Of a stretch of 64,000 bases of DNA, positions 45,298-54,602 are shown one piece after another. Below the pieces are notes generated by a model. That model saw only the letters and a program-made list of their open reading frames with translations, did not search any database and was not told the DNA's origin. Numbering within the stretch: the first letter of the stretch is position 1; every line of letters starts with the position of its first letter. The stretch is from JAPPHA01 sp963664045 (GTDB taxonomy: Bacteria; Pseudomonadota; Alphaproteobacteria; Rhodobacterales; Rhodobacteraceae): contig CAXXGT010000004.1 in assembly GCA_963664045.2 (NCBI GenBank), forward strand, positions 1-64,000. Direction: 5' to 3'. The translations under genes and the position numbers were made by a program.

Positions 45298-46034
45298 GGG
45301 CGCGCTCTGGGGGACGATCTGCGATGGCGGACGCATTGCCGGAACCGTGATCCTGAGCGACGATGCCGGACAGTTCGATGTCGGCGACCTCCATGCCCTG
45401 TGCTGGATTCATGCAGAGCGCAATGTCAGCAAGCTGGACGGAAACACCCCGTATCAGCATGAACGGGTCGCTCCGGTGCTCGACAGGATGTGGAAGCTCT
45501 ACCGCGGCCTTGCCCGCTACCGGAAACGCCCCACCCCGCTGCGCAAGCGCGTCATGGAGACACGCTTCGACCAACTCTTCGGCATGCACACCGGTTATGC
45601 CAGCCTCGACCGCTTGCTCGGGCGGTTGAAGGCGAACAGGGACGAGCTGTTGCGCGTGCTCGACCATCCGGAGATCCCACTCCATACCAATCAGATCGAA
45701 AACGACATCCGGGACCATGTCACTCGGCGCAAGATCTCGTTCGGGACCCGAAGCGAGGCCGGGCGGGCCGCACGCGATGCCTATACCGGAGGGAAGAAGA
45801 CCTGCAAGAAGCTTGGCCTGTCATTCTGGGACTACCTGAGGAACCGTCTCGGAGTTGCCGGTGCTCCCGACGTGCCGAGGCTTGCAGACCTCATCAGGCA
45901 ACGCGCAACAACCTGACATTTGACGACCGAACAAGCGCGACGGCAGTATCGACCGTTCGCGTCGATCATCGCTTCAATGAGCGCAGGAAAACCTTTCAGG
46001 CCAGATCCAATTCCCGAGGAGTTGCCCCTATTAC
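45297..46034 (+). mobile_element. 5'-truncated copy of the IS66 element at 20579-22553
   Basis: From about 45297 (GGGCGCGCTCTGGGGGACG) the DNA matches the nested IS66 element in reverse orientation, through the last 200 or so codons of its transposase (stop at 45916). It continues to the shared terminal sequence GTTGCCCCTATTAC at 46034. A handful of amino-acid differences (e.g. RSL/RGL, ERL/GRL) distinguish the copies. The missing 5' part means it cannot move by itself. Confidence 0.9.
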
Positions 46035-46093
46035 CGAACGAACACCTCCGCGAGGCCCTGGAGGAGCACGCCCGGCGCGTCGTCTCGCGTTGA
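46035..46093 (+). pseudogene. C-terminal remnant of a DUF1778-type antitoxin
   Basis: The codons after the IS66 end encode NEHLREALEEHARRVVSR then stop, the usual tail of DUF1778/TacA antitoxins. The stop overlaps the TTG start of the GNAT gene. The rest of the antitoxin was removed at the IS66 junction. Confidence 0.55.
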
Positions 46094-46608
46094 CCGAGTT
46101 TGATGCGCTCACAATCGAGCCGCTCGGAAGGCGCCACGACCGGACGTCTTTCTTCTGTGGCCTTCCGGAGTTGGACCGCTATCTGGCGCGCCAGGCCGGA
46201 CAGGATGTCCGGCGCCGGATTGCCCGGGTGTTCGTCTGTACCGTCGGCGAAAACGATGCCGTTCTCGGCTTCTACACTCTGAGCGCCCTGTCGATCGACC
46301 TCGCTTCACTGCCTGAACAAATCTCCCGGTAATTGCCGCGCCATCCGGTGCCCTGCGCCTTGATCGGTCGGCTGGCTGTCGATCGCTCGGCGCACAGGCG
46401 CGGACTCGGACGCATGCTTCTCTCCGATGCGATCAAGCGGACCGTGGTCGCCGGTGAAACCGTGGCAATGCGCGCCCTGATCGTGGATGCCGCGAACGAT
46501 GACGCGAAACGCTTCTACGAGAGATTCGGCTTTGTGCCGCTCACTGACGACCCGATGCGCCTGTTCCTTTCGCTAGGCCATGCCGCCTTTCAAGGCCCGA
46601 AGGGATAG
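46090..46608 (+). pseudogene. TacT-like GNAT acetyltransferase toxin with in-frame stop
   Basis: A GNAT-fold toxin gene starting at the TTG overlapping the antitoxin stop: FDALTIEPLGRRHDRTSFFC, ELDRYLARQAGQDVRRRIAR, then YTLSALSIDLASLP. A TAA at 46330-46332 interrupts it. The second half, in the same frame, has PRHPVPCALIGRLAVDRS, the acetyl-CoA P-loop HRRGLGRML, and FYERFGFVPL. Such toxins acetylate aminoacyl-tRNA. The stop mutation fits with loss of the antitoxin. Confidence 0.8.
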
Positions 46609-46690
46609 GCACAACGTATGCGGGACCGCTCGCGCGTTCAGGCCGTTCTCGCCGGATATTCCCGTGCTAGGGGATCACATCCCCGGGGGA

Positions 46691-47010
46691 TTATTCGACG
46701 CAGTCTCGCGGTTCCGGGGGGAAGCCCAGGTTCTTCAGAGCTTGGGTCGCCGAGTCTTTCACTCCCGTGCGAGCCAGATCCGACAAATCGATCCATAGTC
46801 GGCGCAGCTTCTCGTCAGCTTCGCAACCGGGCAGTGCCGCAAGGCTTCGTATGCCCGCCCCCGCTGTGTCGATCACCCAGTAATGCTAGAATACAAACTC
46901 GACGCTATCCGGCGCGATCATCATCGACTCCGAGCCGTATCGCTCGAAGGCGACGGTTGCCAGCGATCCAATCATGCAACGGGCATTGCTCGCGTCTAGC
47001 ACGCCCCTCT
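46691..47010 (-). pseudogene. Decayed ORF of unknown function with in-frame stop
   Basis: One minus-strand frame reads SLATVAFERYGSESMMIAPD, then an in-frame TAG at 46886-46888. It continues VIDTAGAGIRSLAALPGC, KLRRLWIDLSDLARTG and LGFPPEPRD to 46691. It is protein-like on both sides of the stop, but I cannot name the family, and where it begins upstream is unclear. Confidence 0.35.
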
Positions 47011-47173
47011 TGGCAGTACGGTTCCATTGCAATTCGCGTCCAATCCCGGCCAGGATTCCTTCCTGCCGTCTGGTCTTCGGTCGCCGGGGAGACATGGAGT
47101 ACACCCTCTGTGCCCGTCGGCTTGGCCCGGATCGCCCTGGCAAACGCGCGTCCTGTCGCGTGATTCCTGGCAT

Positions 47174-47798
47174 CCCTCGTCGCCCGGCGCCGCCATGCCT
47201 GCATACTGCGGCTCGACTTCGATCCGCACCTCAACCAAACTCGGGCCCGACTGCCGGTCTCGGATCGAATTGGTAATCTGCCACGCCATACGGACAGCGG
47301 GAGACCCCAGTTTGAAAAACCCGCATTCGGTTTGATGATCGGTCCTGCAAGTCCCAGATCTCAGGCCGAAAAATATGATATTTTATTCAATTATTACAAT
47401 TCACTAAATGAACGACACGAAATTTCCCGGTCTTGTTCCAGGATTGCCGACTGCAGGGCCGGCAGGAATCCATCCGTCGAAACGCCAGCCACTGCACGGA
47501 ACACGAAAGCTTCGGGAAGGCCTCGAATTCCCTTCTGCAACCAACTTCGGATTCCAGGGTCTCCGTGACATCACGAAACAGATTGAAGGAACCAGGGCCT
47601 TCAAACTGACGGAATGCAAAAACACCCGAGGCAAGTGTGATGGGTTGACAGGTTCAGGTGCGAACCCCGTGCCAAGACTGGCAGGACCGCTCAGCGATCC
47701 TCCGTTTCTGTCGCAAATGAAACGGTCAGTTGCCGCGCGTCGAGCTCCAGGGCGCCCTATATGCGTGACGCCGCACTTCGAGCAAAGCACTCACGATC
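47174..47798. other. Stretch without a recognisable gene
   Basis: About 620 bp, with an AT-rich patch near 47370-47405. Open frames of up to 143 codons on both strands match nothing I know. It includes the region downstream of the class III aminotransferase gene. Confidence 0.4.
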
Positions 47799-49106
47799 TC
47801 ATTCCAGGGATCGGAAGGCCGTATCGAGCCCGGAAATAACGGTATCGACATCTTCCTTTGACAGGCACAACGGGGGCACCATGCGCAGCACGGACCTGTA
47901 CGACCCCGATTTCGAAAGGATGAGGCCGGACTCGCGGCAGGCCTCGAATACGGCAGCTGTGGTATCGGCATCGGGTTCCCTGGTCTTCCTGTCCCGGACC
48001 AGTTCAATGGCCAGCATCAGCCCGCGCCCCCGGACGTCACCGATGACCTCGTATCTTTGCTGAAGGTCCCGAAGTCCCGCGAGCAGGGATTCTCCGACCT
48101 TTTGCGCATTCTCCTGCAGATGATATTCCCTGAGCACCTCGAGAACCGCACGGCCGGCCGCGCAGCTTGTCGGGTTGGCCCCGTAGGTGTGGAACAGGAA
48201 CTTGTCACCCATGGGCTCAGCTATGTGTTTTTGCGCAACGACGGCCCCGATCGGGAAGCCGTTCCCCATCCCCTTGGCCATGACAACGATCTCCGGAATG
48301 ACCCGATCGGCCTCGAATCCCCACATGTGGTCACCGGTCCGGCCGAAGCCGGCCTGGACCTCGTCGGCGATCAGGACGCCTCCCCTTGCCCGTACCCGCT
48401 CGGCAGCGCCTGACAGGTATCCCGGCGGCATTTCGACGATCCCGCCGTATCCCTGGACCGATTCCACGATCATCCCTGCGACCCGGCCGGTCGTTGCCGA
48501 GTCGATCGTCCGGTCGATGTCGTCGAGGTAGGGCTCGACGCCGGGGCCGAAAACGCCGCGGTACTGGTTGGGGTCGGCGACGAAGGCCACGTTTCCGGGC
48601 AGGCCCGGGCCGTGACGAAACCCCGAAATCCCGGTCACCGACTGCGCTCCAAGCGTCGGGCCGTGGTATCCTGATCTGAGCGCGATGATGTCGGCGACAC
48701 CGGCGTGACGCCTCGCCATGGTGAGCGCGAGATCAACCGCTTCGGCGCCGGAGCTGGTGAAATGAGCCACCCACTCGATTCCGCCGCCGCCGGGAAGGGT
48801 CATGGAGATCTCCTCGGCGAGATGGGCCGGAACCGGGTGATAGAACATCGTGGTCGAGTGGATGAGGTCCCGGGCCTGCTGCATCGCGGCGTCCACGACC
48901 CTTGGATGGGAATGACCGACCGAGATGCAGACGTTCATTCCAAGCAGATCGATGTATTTCCTGCCCTCGTTGTCCCAGAGGTATTGCATCGAGCCCCGGC
49001 GAAACACGATCGGTTCCCGGAACGGCACGAATTTCCGCTGCGTCGCGGCATAGAACCGGTCTCGCCGCCGCGCCGTTCCCTCGAGGCTCCAGTCAGTCGT
49101 GGTCAT
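47799..49106 (-). CDS. Class III pyridoxal-phosphate aminotransferase (AGXT2-like)
   Basis: A 435-residue omega-aminotransferase-type enzyme. It shows the substrate/PLP region HFTSSGAEAVDLALTMAR, SGYHGPTLGAQSVTG, DEVQAGFGRTGDHMWGFE (PLP-ring Asp), the Schiff-base lysine in VMAKGMGNGFPIG, and TYGANPTSCAAGRAVLEV. It is related to alanine-glyoxylate/beta-aminoisobutyrate aminotransferases. It is third in a minus-strand operon after the sulfotransferase and MttB-like genes (36 bp gap). In that setting it may process an amine or amino acid released from a methylated compound; the substrate is inferred only. Confidence 0.9.
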   Translation of the reverse strand: MTTTDWSLEGTARRRDRFYAATQRKFVPFREPIVFRRGSMQYLWDNEGRKYIDLLGMNVCISVGHSHPRVVDAAMQQARDLIHSTTMFYHPVPAHLAEEISMTLPGGGGIEWVAHFTSSGAEAVDLALTMARRHAGVADIIALRSGYHGPTLGAQSVTGISGFRHGPGLPGNVAFVADPNQYRGVFGPGVEPYLDDIDRTIDSATTGRVAGMIVESVQGYGGIVEMPPGYLSGAAERVRARGGVLIADEVQAGFGRTGDHMWGFEADRVIPEIVVMAKGMGNGFPIGAVVAQKHIAEPMGDKFLFHTYGANPTSCAAGRAVLEVLREYHLQENAQKVGESLLAGLRDLQQRYEVIGDVRGRGLMLAIELVRDRKTREPDADTTAAVFEACRESGLILSKSGSYRSVLRMVPPLCLSKEDVDTVISGLDTAFRSLE

Positions 49107-49142
49107 GATGTCGATACCTTCCTGCGTTCGTACCCTGTTCGA

Positions 49143-50669
49143 TCAACTGTCACCCGAGCCGGTGACCTCCCGGCTTCGTCGCGCAACATATTCGTCGAGA
49201 CTTTCCCGGATTGCCACATCCATTGGCGGCGGCTCGTATTCGCGGAGGAGGCGGCGAACGGCCTCCTGGGCGCGTGCATGGTGCCACTTCTCCCCTTCGG
49301 CCGACCATTGTTCGAACGTGCCATTGTCGGACAGCTCGCTTCGCCAGAACGCCTGTTCGAAATTCTCGAGGGTATGACGGCTTCCGAGAAAGTGTTCTCC
49401 CGGCCCGACTTCCTGGAAGGCGTCGAGCGCCTGTGCCCGCGGCGAAATGTCAACGCCTTCGATGAATCTCGCCATCGCCGCGCAGCGATCGGCGTCCATC
49501 ACGGTCTTCTCGTAGCCCATCGTGAGCAACCCTTCCAGGCAGCCGGTCGCGTGGATGATGAAATGGACCCCGGCGAGGACCGCTCCCATGAGCTGGGACT
49601 GGCTTTCGAAACCCGCCTGGGCGTCCGGGACCTTGGAGGCGGTCAGTGCACCGACCGAATGAAACGGCAGACCCAGGCGGTCGGCCAGGGTTCGCGCGCA
49701 CATCTGAAACTGGATACCTTCGGGCGCCCCGAACGTCGGGGAGCCCGTCTGGAGCGAGAGCGGCGAAAAGAACGTCCCGAACACGCTCGGAGCGCCGGGA
49801 CGTATCAGCTGGATCAGGGACACCGACGCCATCACCTCCGCAAGTACCTGGGAGAGGGTCGCGGCAACGGTCACGGGTGACATCGCACCGCCGAGGACGA
49901 ACGGTGACACGACCGTACATTGGCCGGCACGGGCGTACTCCTTGAGCGCGAGGAGCATCGTCCGGTCGAGGACAAGCGGTGCATTGGTGTTGACGACCGA
50001 GTAGAGAACGCAGTTGCGGTCAACGAATTCTTTCCCCATCGCGAGCTGGCACATCTCGATGCTGTCGCGTGCCCGTTCCGCTGATGTGACCGCACCCATG
50101 AACGGTTTGTCGTTCAACGTCAGGTGCGCGTGCGTCATGTGCAGGTGGCGGATAGGAACGGGCAGATCGACCGGTTCGCAGACGACGCCGCCGGAATGAT
50201 GGAGACTCCGGATCTGGTGGTGCATTCGTGTGAGGTCGCGGAAATCTTCAATCGTTGCGTAGCGGCGTCCGCGTTCAAGGTCGTGAACGAAAGGCGGACC
50301 GAAACTCGGGCAGAAAACCATCGCATCGCCGCCGATGCGAATGGTACGTTCGGGATTGCGGGCGTACTGGACAAAGGTCCTTGGCGCCGAGCGAATCCTG
50401 TCGCGGCACCAGCCGGGGTCAAACCGGACGCGTTCACCTTCGACGCGGGCACCTGCCGTCCGGAAGATCTCCAGGGTCTCGGGATCTCCCCGAAACTCCA
50501 TGCCGATCTCGTCCAGGATTCGATCGGCGTTGTCTTCGATGACCACGGCCGCTTCAGGGTCGAGGAGATTGAACACCGGGACCTTGCGGACAAGGTAAGG
50601 CGCCGCTTTGGCCGAACTGGCGGCCCTCGTTGCAATCTTCCGTCGGCGTCCGGACCGGCGCCTGGTCAT
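49143..50669 (-). CDS. MttB-family (trimethylamine methyltransferase-like) protein without pyrrolysine
   Basis: A 508-residue member of the MttB superfamily (TIM-barrel corrinoid-dependent methyltransferases). Family segments include ILDEIGMEFRGDPETLEIF at the N-terminus, THAHLTLNDKPFMG, SVFGTFFSPLSLQTGSPTFG, ALTASKVPDAQAGFESQSQL and LLTMGYEKTVMDADRC. No in-frame TAG is present, so it belongs to the non-pyrrolysine branch that includes glycine-betaine methyltransferase (MtgB). No corrinoid protein gene is adjacent, so the methyl acceptor is unknown. Its ATG overlaps the sulfotransferase stop (ATGA). It probably demethylates a quaternary or tertiary amine. Confidence 0.88.
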   Translation of the reverse strand: MTRRRSGRRRKIATRAASSAKAAPYLVRKVPVFNLLDPEAAVVIEDNADRILDEIGMEFRGDPETLEIFRTAGARVEGERVRFDPGWCRDRIRSAPRTFVQYARNPERTIRIGGDAMVFCPSFGPPFVHDLERGRRYATIEDFRDLTRMHHQIRSLHHSGGVVCEPVDLPVPIRHLHMTHAHLTLNDKPFMGAVTSAERARDSIEMCQLAMGKEFVDRNCVLYSVVNTNAPLVLDRTMLLALKEYARAGQCTVVSPFVLGGAMSPVTVAATLSQVLAEVMASVSLIQLIRPGAPSVFGTFFSPLSLQTGSPTFGAPEGIQFQMCARTLADRLGLPFHSVGALTASKVPDAQAGFESQSQLMGAVLAGVHFIIHATGCLEGLLTMGYEKTVMDADRCAAMARFIEGVDISPRAQALDAFQEVGPGEHFLGSRHTLENFEQAFWRSELSDNGTFEQWSAEGEKWHHARAQEAVRRLLREYEPPPMDVAIRESLDEYVARRSREVTGSGDS

Positions 50670-51403
50670 GTCAGCGCCTCGGCGATCAACCGGTCGTAAT
50701 ACGGTTTGTGATGACGATAGTAGTCGAGGAAGTCTCCGCCGAGGCTTTCGAGTTCACCAAGGTAGTCCCTGTCGTGTTCGGGCGGACGGATCTGCCGGCT
50801 TGCGAGAACCTCCTCGTGCCAGCCCGCGACATGCTCCCATGATGCCGGCATTTTCCCGGACCAGGACAACGCGTGCGGTGTAACCGGCAGACCGAGACCG
50901 CCCCAGTATTCCGACAAGATTTCCGCCGGCCGCTCCTGGACGTGATCGGCACTCAGGACGAGAGTGCCGTGACCGTCGTCCCGCACCTTGCAGTAGAGGA
51001 GCCAGCTGGCTTCGAGACCTGCTTCCTCACGGCGGAAAAGGGGATCGAGCCTGGCATATGACAGTATGGCCGCGGCCGGGTCGCGGACGAGAAAGGTATG
51101 AGTGATGTCGGAGAGGAACTCGGGGTCGGCGAGGAGATGTTCAAGTACGTAATAGGTCATGTCCTTGAAGAACACCGGCCCGTGCGCCGCCTTGTCGCGA
51201 ATGAACTGGCGGACATCGGTATAGGTTTGAGGGTGATCCGCGTTCGGTTCGAAATGCGGCAAGGAACGCCCCCTGTTGCCGAGATAGTAGGTATAGATGA
51301 ACGGCTCGTGAACGATCCGGAGATCGCCACGCTCCCTCATGACTCTCTCGATGGCCGTAGACATGGACCGCGGATGGCACCAGAGCGCGTAGATCGGATG
51401 CAT
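50666..51403 (-). CDS. Sulfotransferase-family P-loop protein
   Basis: A 245-residue protein of the PAPS-dependent sulfotransferase fold. The 5'-phosphosulfate loop is HPRSMSTAIERVM near residues 10-22 and the 3'-phosphate-binding region is FLVRDPAAAILSY (R-D-P with downstream Ser). The TYYVLEHLL and EHDRDYLGEL segments complete the fold. GGGAGGA six bases before the ATG fixes the start at 51403; the longer ORF is an artefact. It is first gene of the operon with the MttB-like and aminotransferase genes. Either it sulfates a small molecule or acts as an uncharacterised P-loop transferase; no acceptor is known. Confidence 0.82.
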   Translation of the reverse strand: MHPIYALWCHPRSMSTAIERVMRERGDLRIVHEPFIYTYYLGNRGRSLPHFEPNADHPQTYTDVRQFIRDKAAHGPVFFKDMTYYVLEHLLADPEFLSDITHTFLVRDPAAAILSYARLDPLFRREEAGLEASWLLYCKVRDDGHGTLVLSADHVQERPAEILSEYWGGLGLPVTPHALSWSGKMPASWEHVAGWHEEVLASRQIRPPEHDRDYLGELESLGGDFLDYYRHHKPYYDRLIAEALT

Positions 51404-51740
51404 GGAGAATCCTCCCGGCCGCATGATTGCCGCAGGAGTCAATATGAACCAAAACGCGGAAATGTCGCAACGTGATCCGGCATCTGCCTCAACTCTGCGC
51501 ATTCGTCCGCATCCTCGCGTGCGTCGTCGTCCACGCCACCAGGCGGAAATGATCGAATCGCAGGCAAATCCTCTTTCCATCCCGGAGCATCGGTCTGGTT
51601 CGCTTGAACCAGCCGCGCCTTCCGTCACCGGCGGCGGCGGCAATGACGCGGCCGCATCTCATTCATGGTTTTTTGGGCGAGGCCTTATTCGGCATTGAAC
51701 CAACACATAAGCTTCATATGGTGACTCTAAACAACTTGTC
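51404..51740. other. Divergent intergenic region between the MttB-like operon and hipBA
   Basis: About 340 bp without a gene; GC-rich near 51404-51680 and AT-rich after 51690. It holds the promoter of the minus-strand operon, which I cannot place exactly. Confidence 0.4.
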
Positions 51741-51871
51741 TGTTCCATAAACGGATCATCAAACTGTTTTACGATTTATTTGCTGAACAGAGACCTTCCA
51801 GCTCGCTTGAAATCCGCTGGAATATTCTATTAATCAGGCATAAAACCTATTAATAATCTGTTTATAGAACA
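51741..51871. promoter_or_regulatory. Inverted operator-like repeats upstream of second hipBA
   Basis: TGTTCCATAAACGG (51741-51754) recurs in inverted form as CTGTTTATAGAACA (51858-51871), 12 of 14 bases matching, the second ending just before the hipB ATG. CTATTAAT is also directly repeated between them. AT-rich DNA and paired sites fit HipB autoregulation. Confidence 0.55.
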
Positions 51872-51879
51872 AAAGTGCA

Positions 51880-52218
51880 ATGGCGAAGCCAACACACAGA
51901 AGCTATTCCCGCTATTCCCGCGAAGCCGCACAGCTTCTCGGGCTGATGATCCGTAACGCGCGCATCGAACGCGGCATGACGGTTGCCGATACTGCCGAGC
52001 GCGCCGGGATTTCGCGCGGCCTCGTAAACCGCATCGAGAAAGGCGAAATGGGTTCATCCATCGGTGCGGCCTTCGAGATGGCCGCCATTGTCGGGCTGCG
52101 CTTGTTCGAGGCCGAACCGACAACACTGACGCGCCACCTGTCGATTGAACGCGACAAGTCTACCCTGCTGCCGCAATCTGTCCGCACGGGAACGACGAAG
52201 GTGAAAGATGACTTCTGA
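51880..52218 (+). CDS. hipB: HipB-like XRE-family antitoxin (second copy)
   Basis: A 112-residue XRE-family regulator. The helix-turn-helix covers about residues 20-75 (LGLMIRNARIERGMTVADTAE, then AGISRGLVNRIEKGEMGSS), followed by GLRLFEAE and a charged tail. It overlaps the HipA start by 11 bases. It is distinct in sequence from the antitoxin at 38363-38701, so the two operons are not recent duplicates. Confidence 0.88.
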   Translation: MAKPTHRSYSRYSREAAQLLGLMIRNARIERGMTVADTAERAGISRGLVNRIEKGEMGSSIGAAFEMAAIVGLRLFEAEPTTLTRHLSIERDKSTLLPQSVRTGTTKVKDDF

Positions 52219-53488
52219 TCGCCCCGACACGAAAGCGCCGGAGGAGGCCTATGTCTGGATATGGCTGCCCGGCACGACGTCACCGGTCGTCGCCGGTCGA
52301 ATCGCGCGTGACGGCGCGCGGCTGATCTTCAACTACGGTCAGAGCTATCTGGACCGGAATGACCGCATTCCGATCTACGTGCCGGAACTGCCGTTGCGCA
52401 GTGGAGCAATTGCGCCTGAAGTCGGGCTGAGCATGGCCGGATGCCTGCGCGATGCAGCGCCCGACGCGTGGGGCCGTCGCGTCATCCTGAACCGGATCTT
52501 CGGAAGCAAGGGCGGGGATGCCGACACCATTGCGCTCGACGAGCTGACCTATCTGTTGGAGTCCGGCTCCGACCGCATCGGCGCCCTGGATTTCCAGCAC
52601 TCGCCTTCCGAGTACGCGCCCCGTGCCGTTCAAGCCGCGACGCTCGAAGTGTTGCTGAGCGCTGCCGAGAAAGTCGAGAAAGGCGTTCCGCTGACGCCCG
52701 ATCTCGATCAGGCGCTGTTCCACGGTACATCCATTGGCGGTGCGCGCCCGAAAGCGATGATCCAGGACGGCGACACGAAGATGATCGCCAAGTTCTCGTC
52801 TTCGACCGACACCTACAACGTGGTGAAGGCGGAATATGTCGCCATGCGCCTTGCGGCCAGGGCAGGACTCGATGTCGCCCCCGTGCGCCTTGAGCATGTC
52901 GCCGGCAAGGATGTGCTGCTGGTCGAGCGTTTCGACCGCGCAAAGACGAATGACGACTGGACGCGCAAGGCGATGGTGTCGGCGCTGACGCTGTTCGGTC
53001 TCGATGAAATGATGGCGCGATACGCGAGCTATGAAGACCTTGCGGAAACCATCCGGCACCGCTTCACCTCTCCGAAGGCGACGTTGCAGGAACTGTACGG
53101 ACGGCTCGTGTTCAACATCCTGTGCGGCAACACCGATGATCACGCCCGTAACCATGCGGGCTTCTGGGACGGCGAACATCTGACCCTGACGCCAGCCTAT
53201 GACATCTGCCCGCAAAGCCGTTCCGGCAATGTTGCCGGTCAGGCGATGCTGATCGTCGGAAACAACCGGGTGAGCACACTTGCGACCTGCCTTGAGGCCG
53301 CGCCGAATTTCCAGCTTGGCGAGAAAGCGGCGAAGGACATCATCGACCGGCAGATCGGCACCATCCGGGACGGATGGGACGACATCTGCGAGGAAGCCGA
53401 ATTGACCGAAGTCGAGCGCAACCTGTTCGACCAAAGCATCTTTCTGAATGGTTTTATCTTCGAAGGCACAGAAAAGAGCCCGAGGTGA
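52208..53488 (+). CDS. hipA: HipA-family serine/threonine kinase toxin (second copy)
   Basis: A 426-residue HipA-like kinase. The N-subdomain has VWIWLPGTTSPVVAGRI and YVPELPLRSG, followed by a phosphate-loop region FHGTSIGGARPKAMI and the ATP-binding lysine in TKMIAKFSSS. The catalytic loop is CGNTDDHARNHAGFW and the metal-binding motif TPAYDICPQ. It looks intact and is paired with its own antitoxin. It differs from the toxin at 37009-38370 in length and sequence, suggesting separate acquisition. Confidence 0.92.
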   Translation: MTSDRPDTKAPEEAYVWIWLPGTTSPVVAGRIARDGARLIFNYGQSYLDRNDRIPIYVPELPLRSGAIAPEVGLSMAGCLRDAAPDAWGRRVILNRIFGSKGGDADTIALDELTYLLESGSDRIGALDFQHSPSEYAPRAVQAATLEVLLSAAEKVEKGVPLTPDLDQALFHGTSIGGARPKAMIQDGDTKMIAKFSSSTDTYNVVKAEYVAMRLAARAGLDVAPVRLEHVAGKDVLLVERFDRAKTNDDWTRKAMVSALTLFGLDEMMARYASYEDLAETIRHRFTSPKATLQELYGRLVFNILCGNTDDHARNHAGFWDGEHLTLTPAYDICPQSRSGNVAGQAMLIVGNNRVSTLATCLEAAPNFQLGEKAAKDIIDRQIGTIRDGWDDICEEAELTEVERNLFDQSIFLNGFIFEGTEKSPR

Positions 53489-53753
53489 CGTAGACTCTAT
53501 CGCGGCAGTCGCGGAAACCACAACAACCGAGATCAAACATCCCGAATGGGCCCAGTACCGAAAGAAGAACGGTCTCGATTCGCCCGGGATGCAGAACAGC
53601 AGCATCAGTCTCTACCAGGAGTTCCTGTCCGGCGTCAGCAACGTGACGCTCCGCATGCGGTCCGACGGATTCCATGCGTGGCTGCGCAGAACCCTTGCAC
53701 GACGGATTGGAAGCACCAATCCGGAGGACTGGAAATGCCTTGGAAAGACGTGA
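53448..53753 (+). pseudogene. N-terminal fragment of a conserved unknown protein downstream of hipA
   Basis: The open frame overlaps the end of hipA. After about residue 28 it encodes IKHPEWAQYRKKNGLDSPGM, QNSSISLYQEFLSGVSNVTL and MRSDGFHAWL. I recognise this as a conserved N-terminus of larger uncharacterised proteins, but cannot name it. It ends at 53753 after DWKCLGKT, where homology would be expected to continue, so it is probably truncated by a frameshift. Confidence 0.45.
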
Positions 53754-54602
53754 TGTGCGGTTGGCAATTCAGATTGACGAAATCAGTGCCGCCATCGACC
53801 GTCGGGCACGGCGTTTTACGGCACGCGGCGTGTCGCCTTCTCACTCGAATCAGCGTCGATTTCCTCGCCACTGACCGTCGGCGTCACACGGTCAACGATG
53901 ATTTCGACCTCGGCGCTGCCGATTGATTCCAGATGCTCCTTCTGAAAAATGCTGGCGCGGGTGCGGGAGGCTTGGGAAGGCGCCGGCACCTGAAGTGCAG
54001 GAAGCGGTGTCGAGACCCTGTTGTTTCACCGGTGAAGTGTTGGGCGTTGTCGCCATCATTGAGGAGAAAACGACACAGGCCCGGTGCGGTCGGCGCGGAG
54101 GAAAGGCAATGTCGCCGATCGAATTTGCACTGTTGCAGCGATGTGGCGCAACGCGTCGTGGCCCCGTATTCCCTTTCCAACGCCTTGGTAACTTCGGCGG
54201 ATGCCTTGCCGGTTGTCAGCGCCCCAAAGTCGTCCTTGGCGCACAACTCCAATAACCAGATACCAGCCGGCCGTAACATCCCTGGCTTTGGCGAGGTCCT
54301 CTTCTTTCGTGCTTCTCCGCCAATCCTTGCCCTTCATACAGGTCGGCAAGTGCCAGGTTCCGCCGTCGACTCGGCAGTAGAGACAGACGTTGTCGCCAAG
54401 GGCCCCGTGTGTTTCCATCGCAACTCTCCGTTATGACTGTTGTCTAATGAACCCATGAGTCGGCTGGCCGCCGAGCCTCGTTAATGCATGTGTCCAACGT
54501 TTGGCGGCAAAACATGGCGGTCTCGCCGGATCTCGGGTTTCCCGGCTCTTGACAAGCAAACCGGAGAAAGTGACTTCCGTTTCGATCAGCAGGGAGTGTT
54601 CC
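53754..54602. other. Stretch without a confident gene
   Basis: About 850 bp. Two minus-strand frames (54056-54418 and 53884-54279) look partly protein-like and might be pieces of one decayed gene, but match nothing I know. The promoter of the downstream dehydrogenase genes should lie near 54430-54590. Confidence 0.35.

Noticed and set aside
49143..50669. Pyrrolysine-containing trimethylamine methyltransferase
   Set aside because: The gene has no in-frame amber codon and belongs to the non-pyrrolysine branch.
52280..53605. A 441-codon minus-strand frame opposite hipA
   Set aside because: Antisense shadow; hipA on the plus strand has all kinase motifs.
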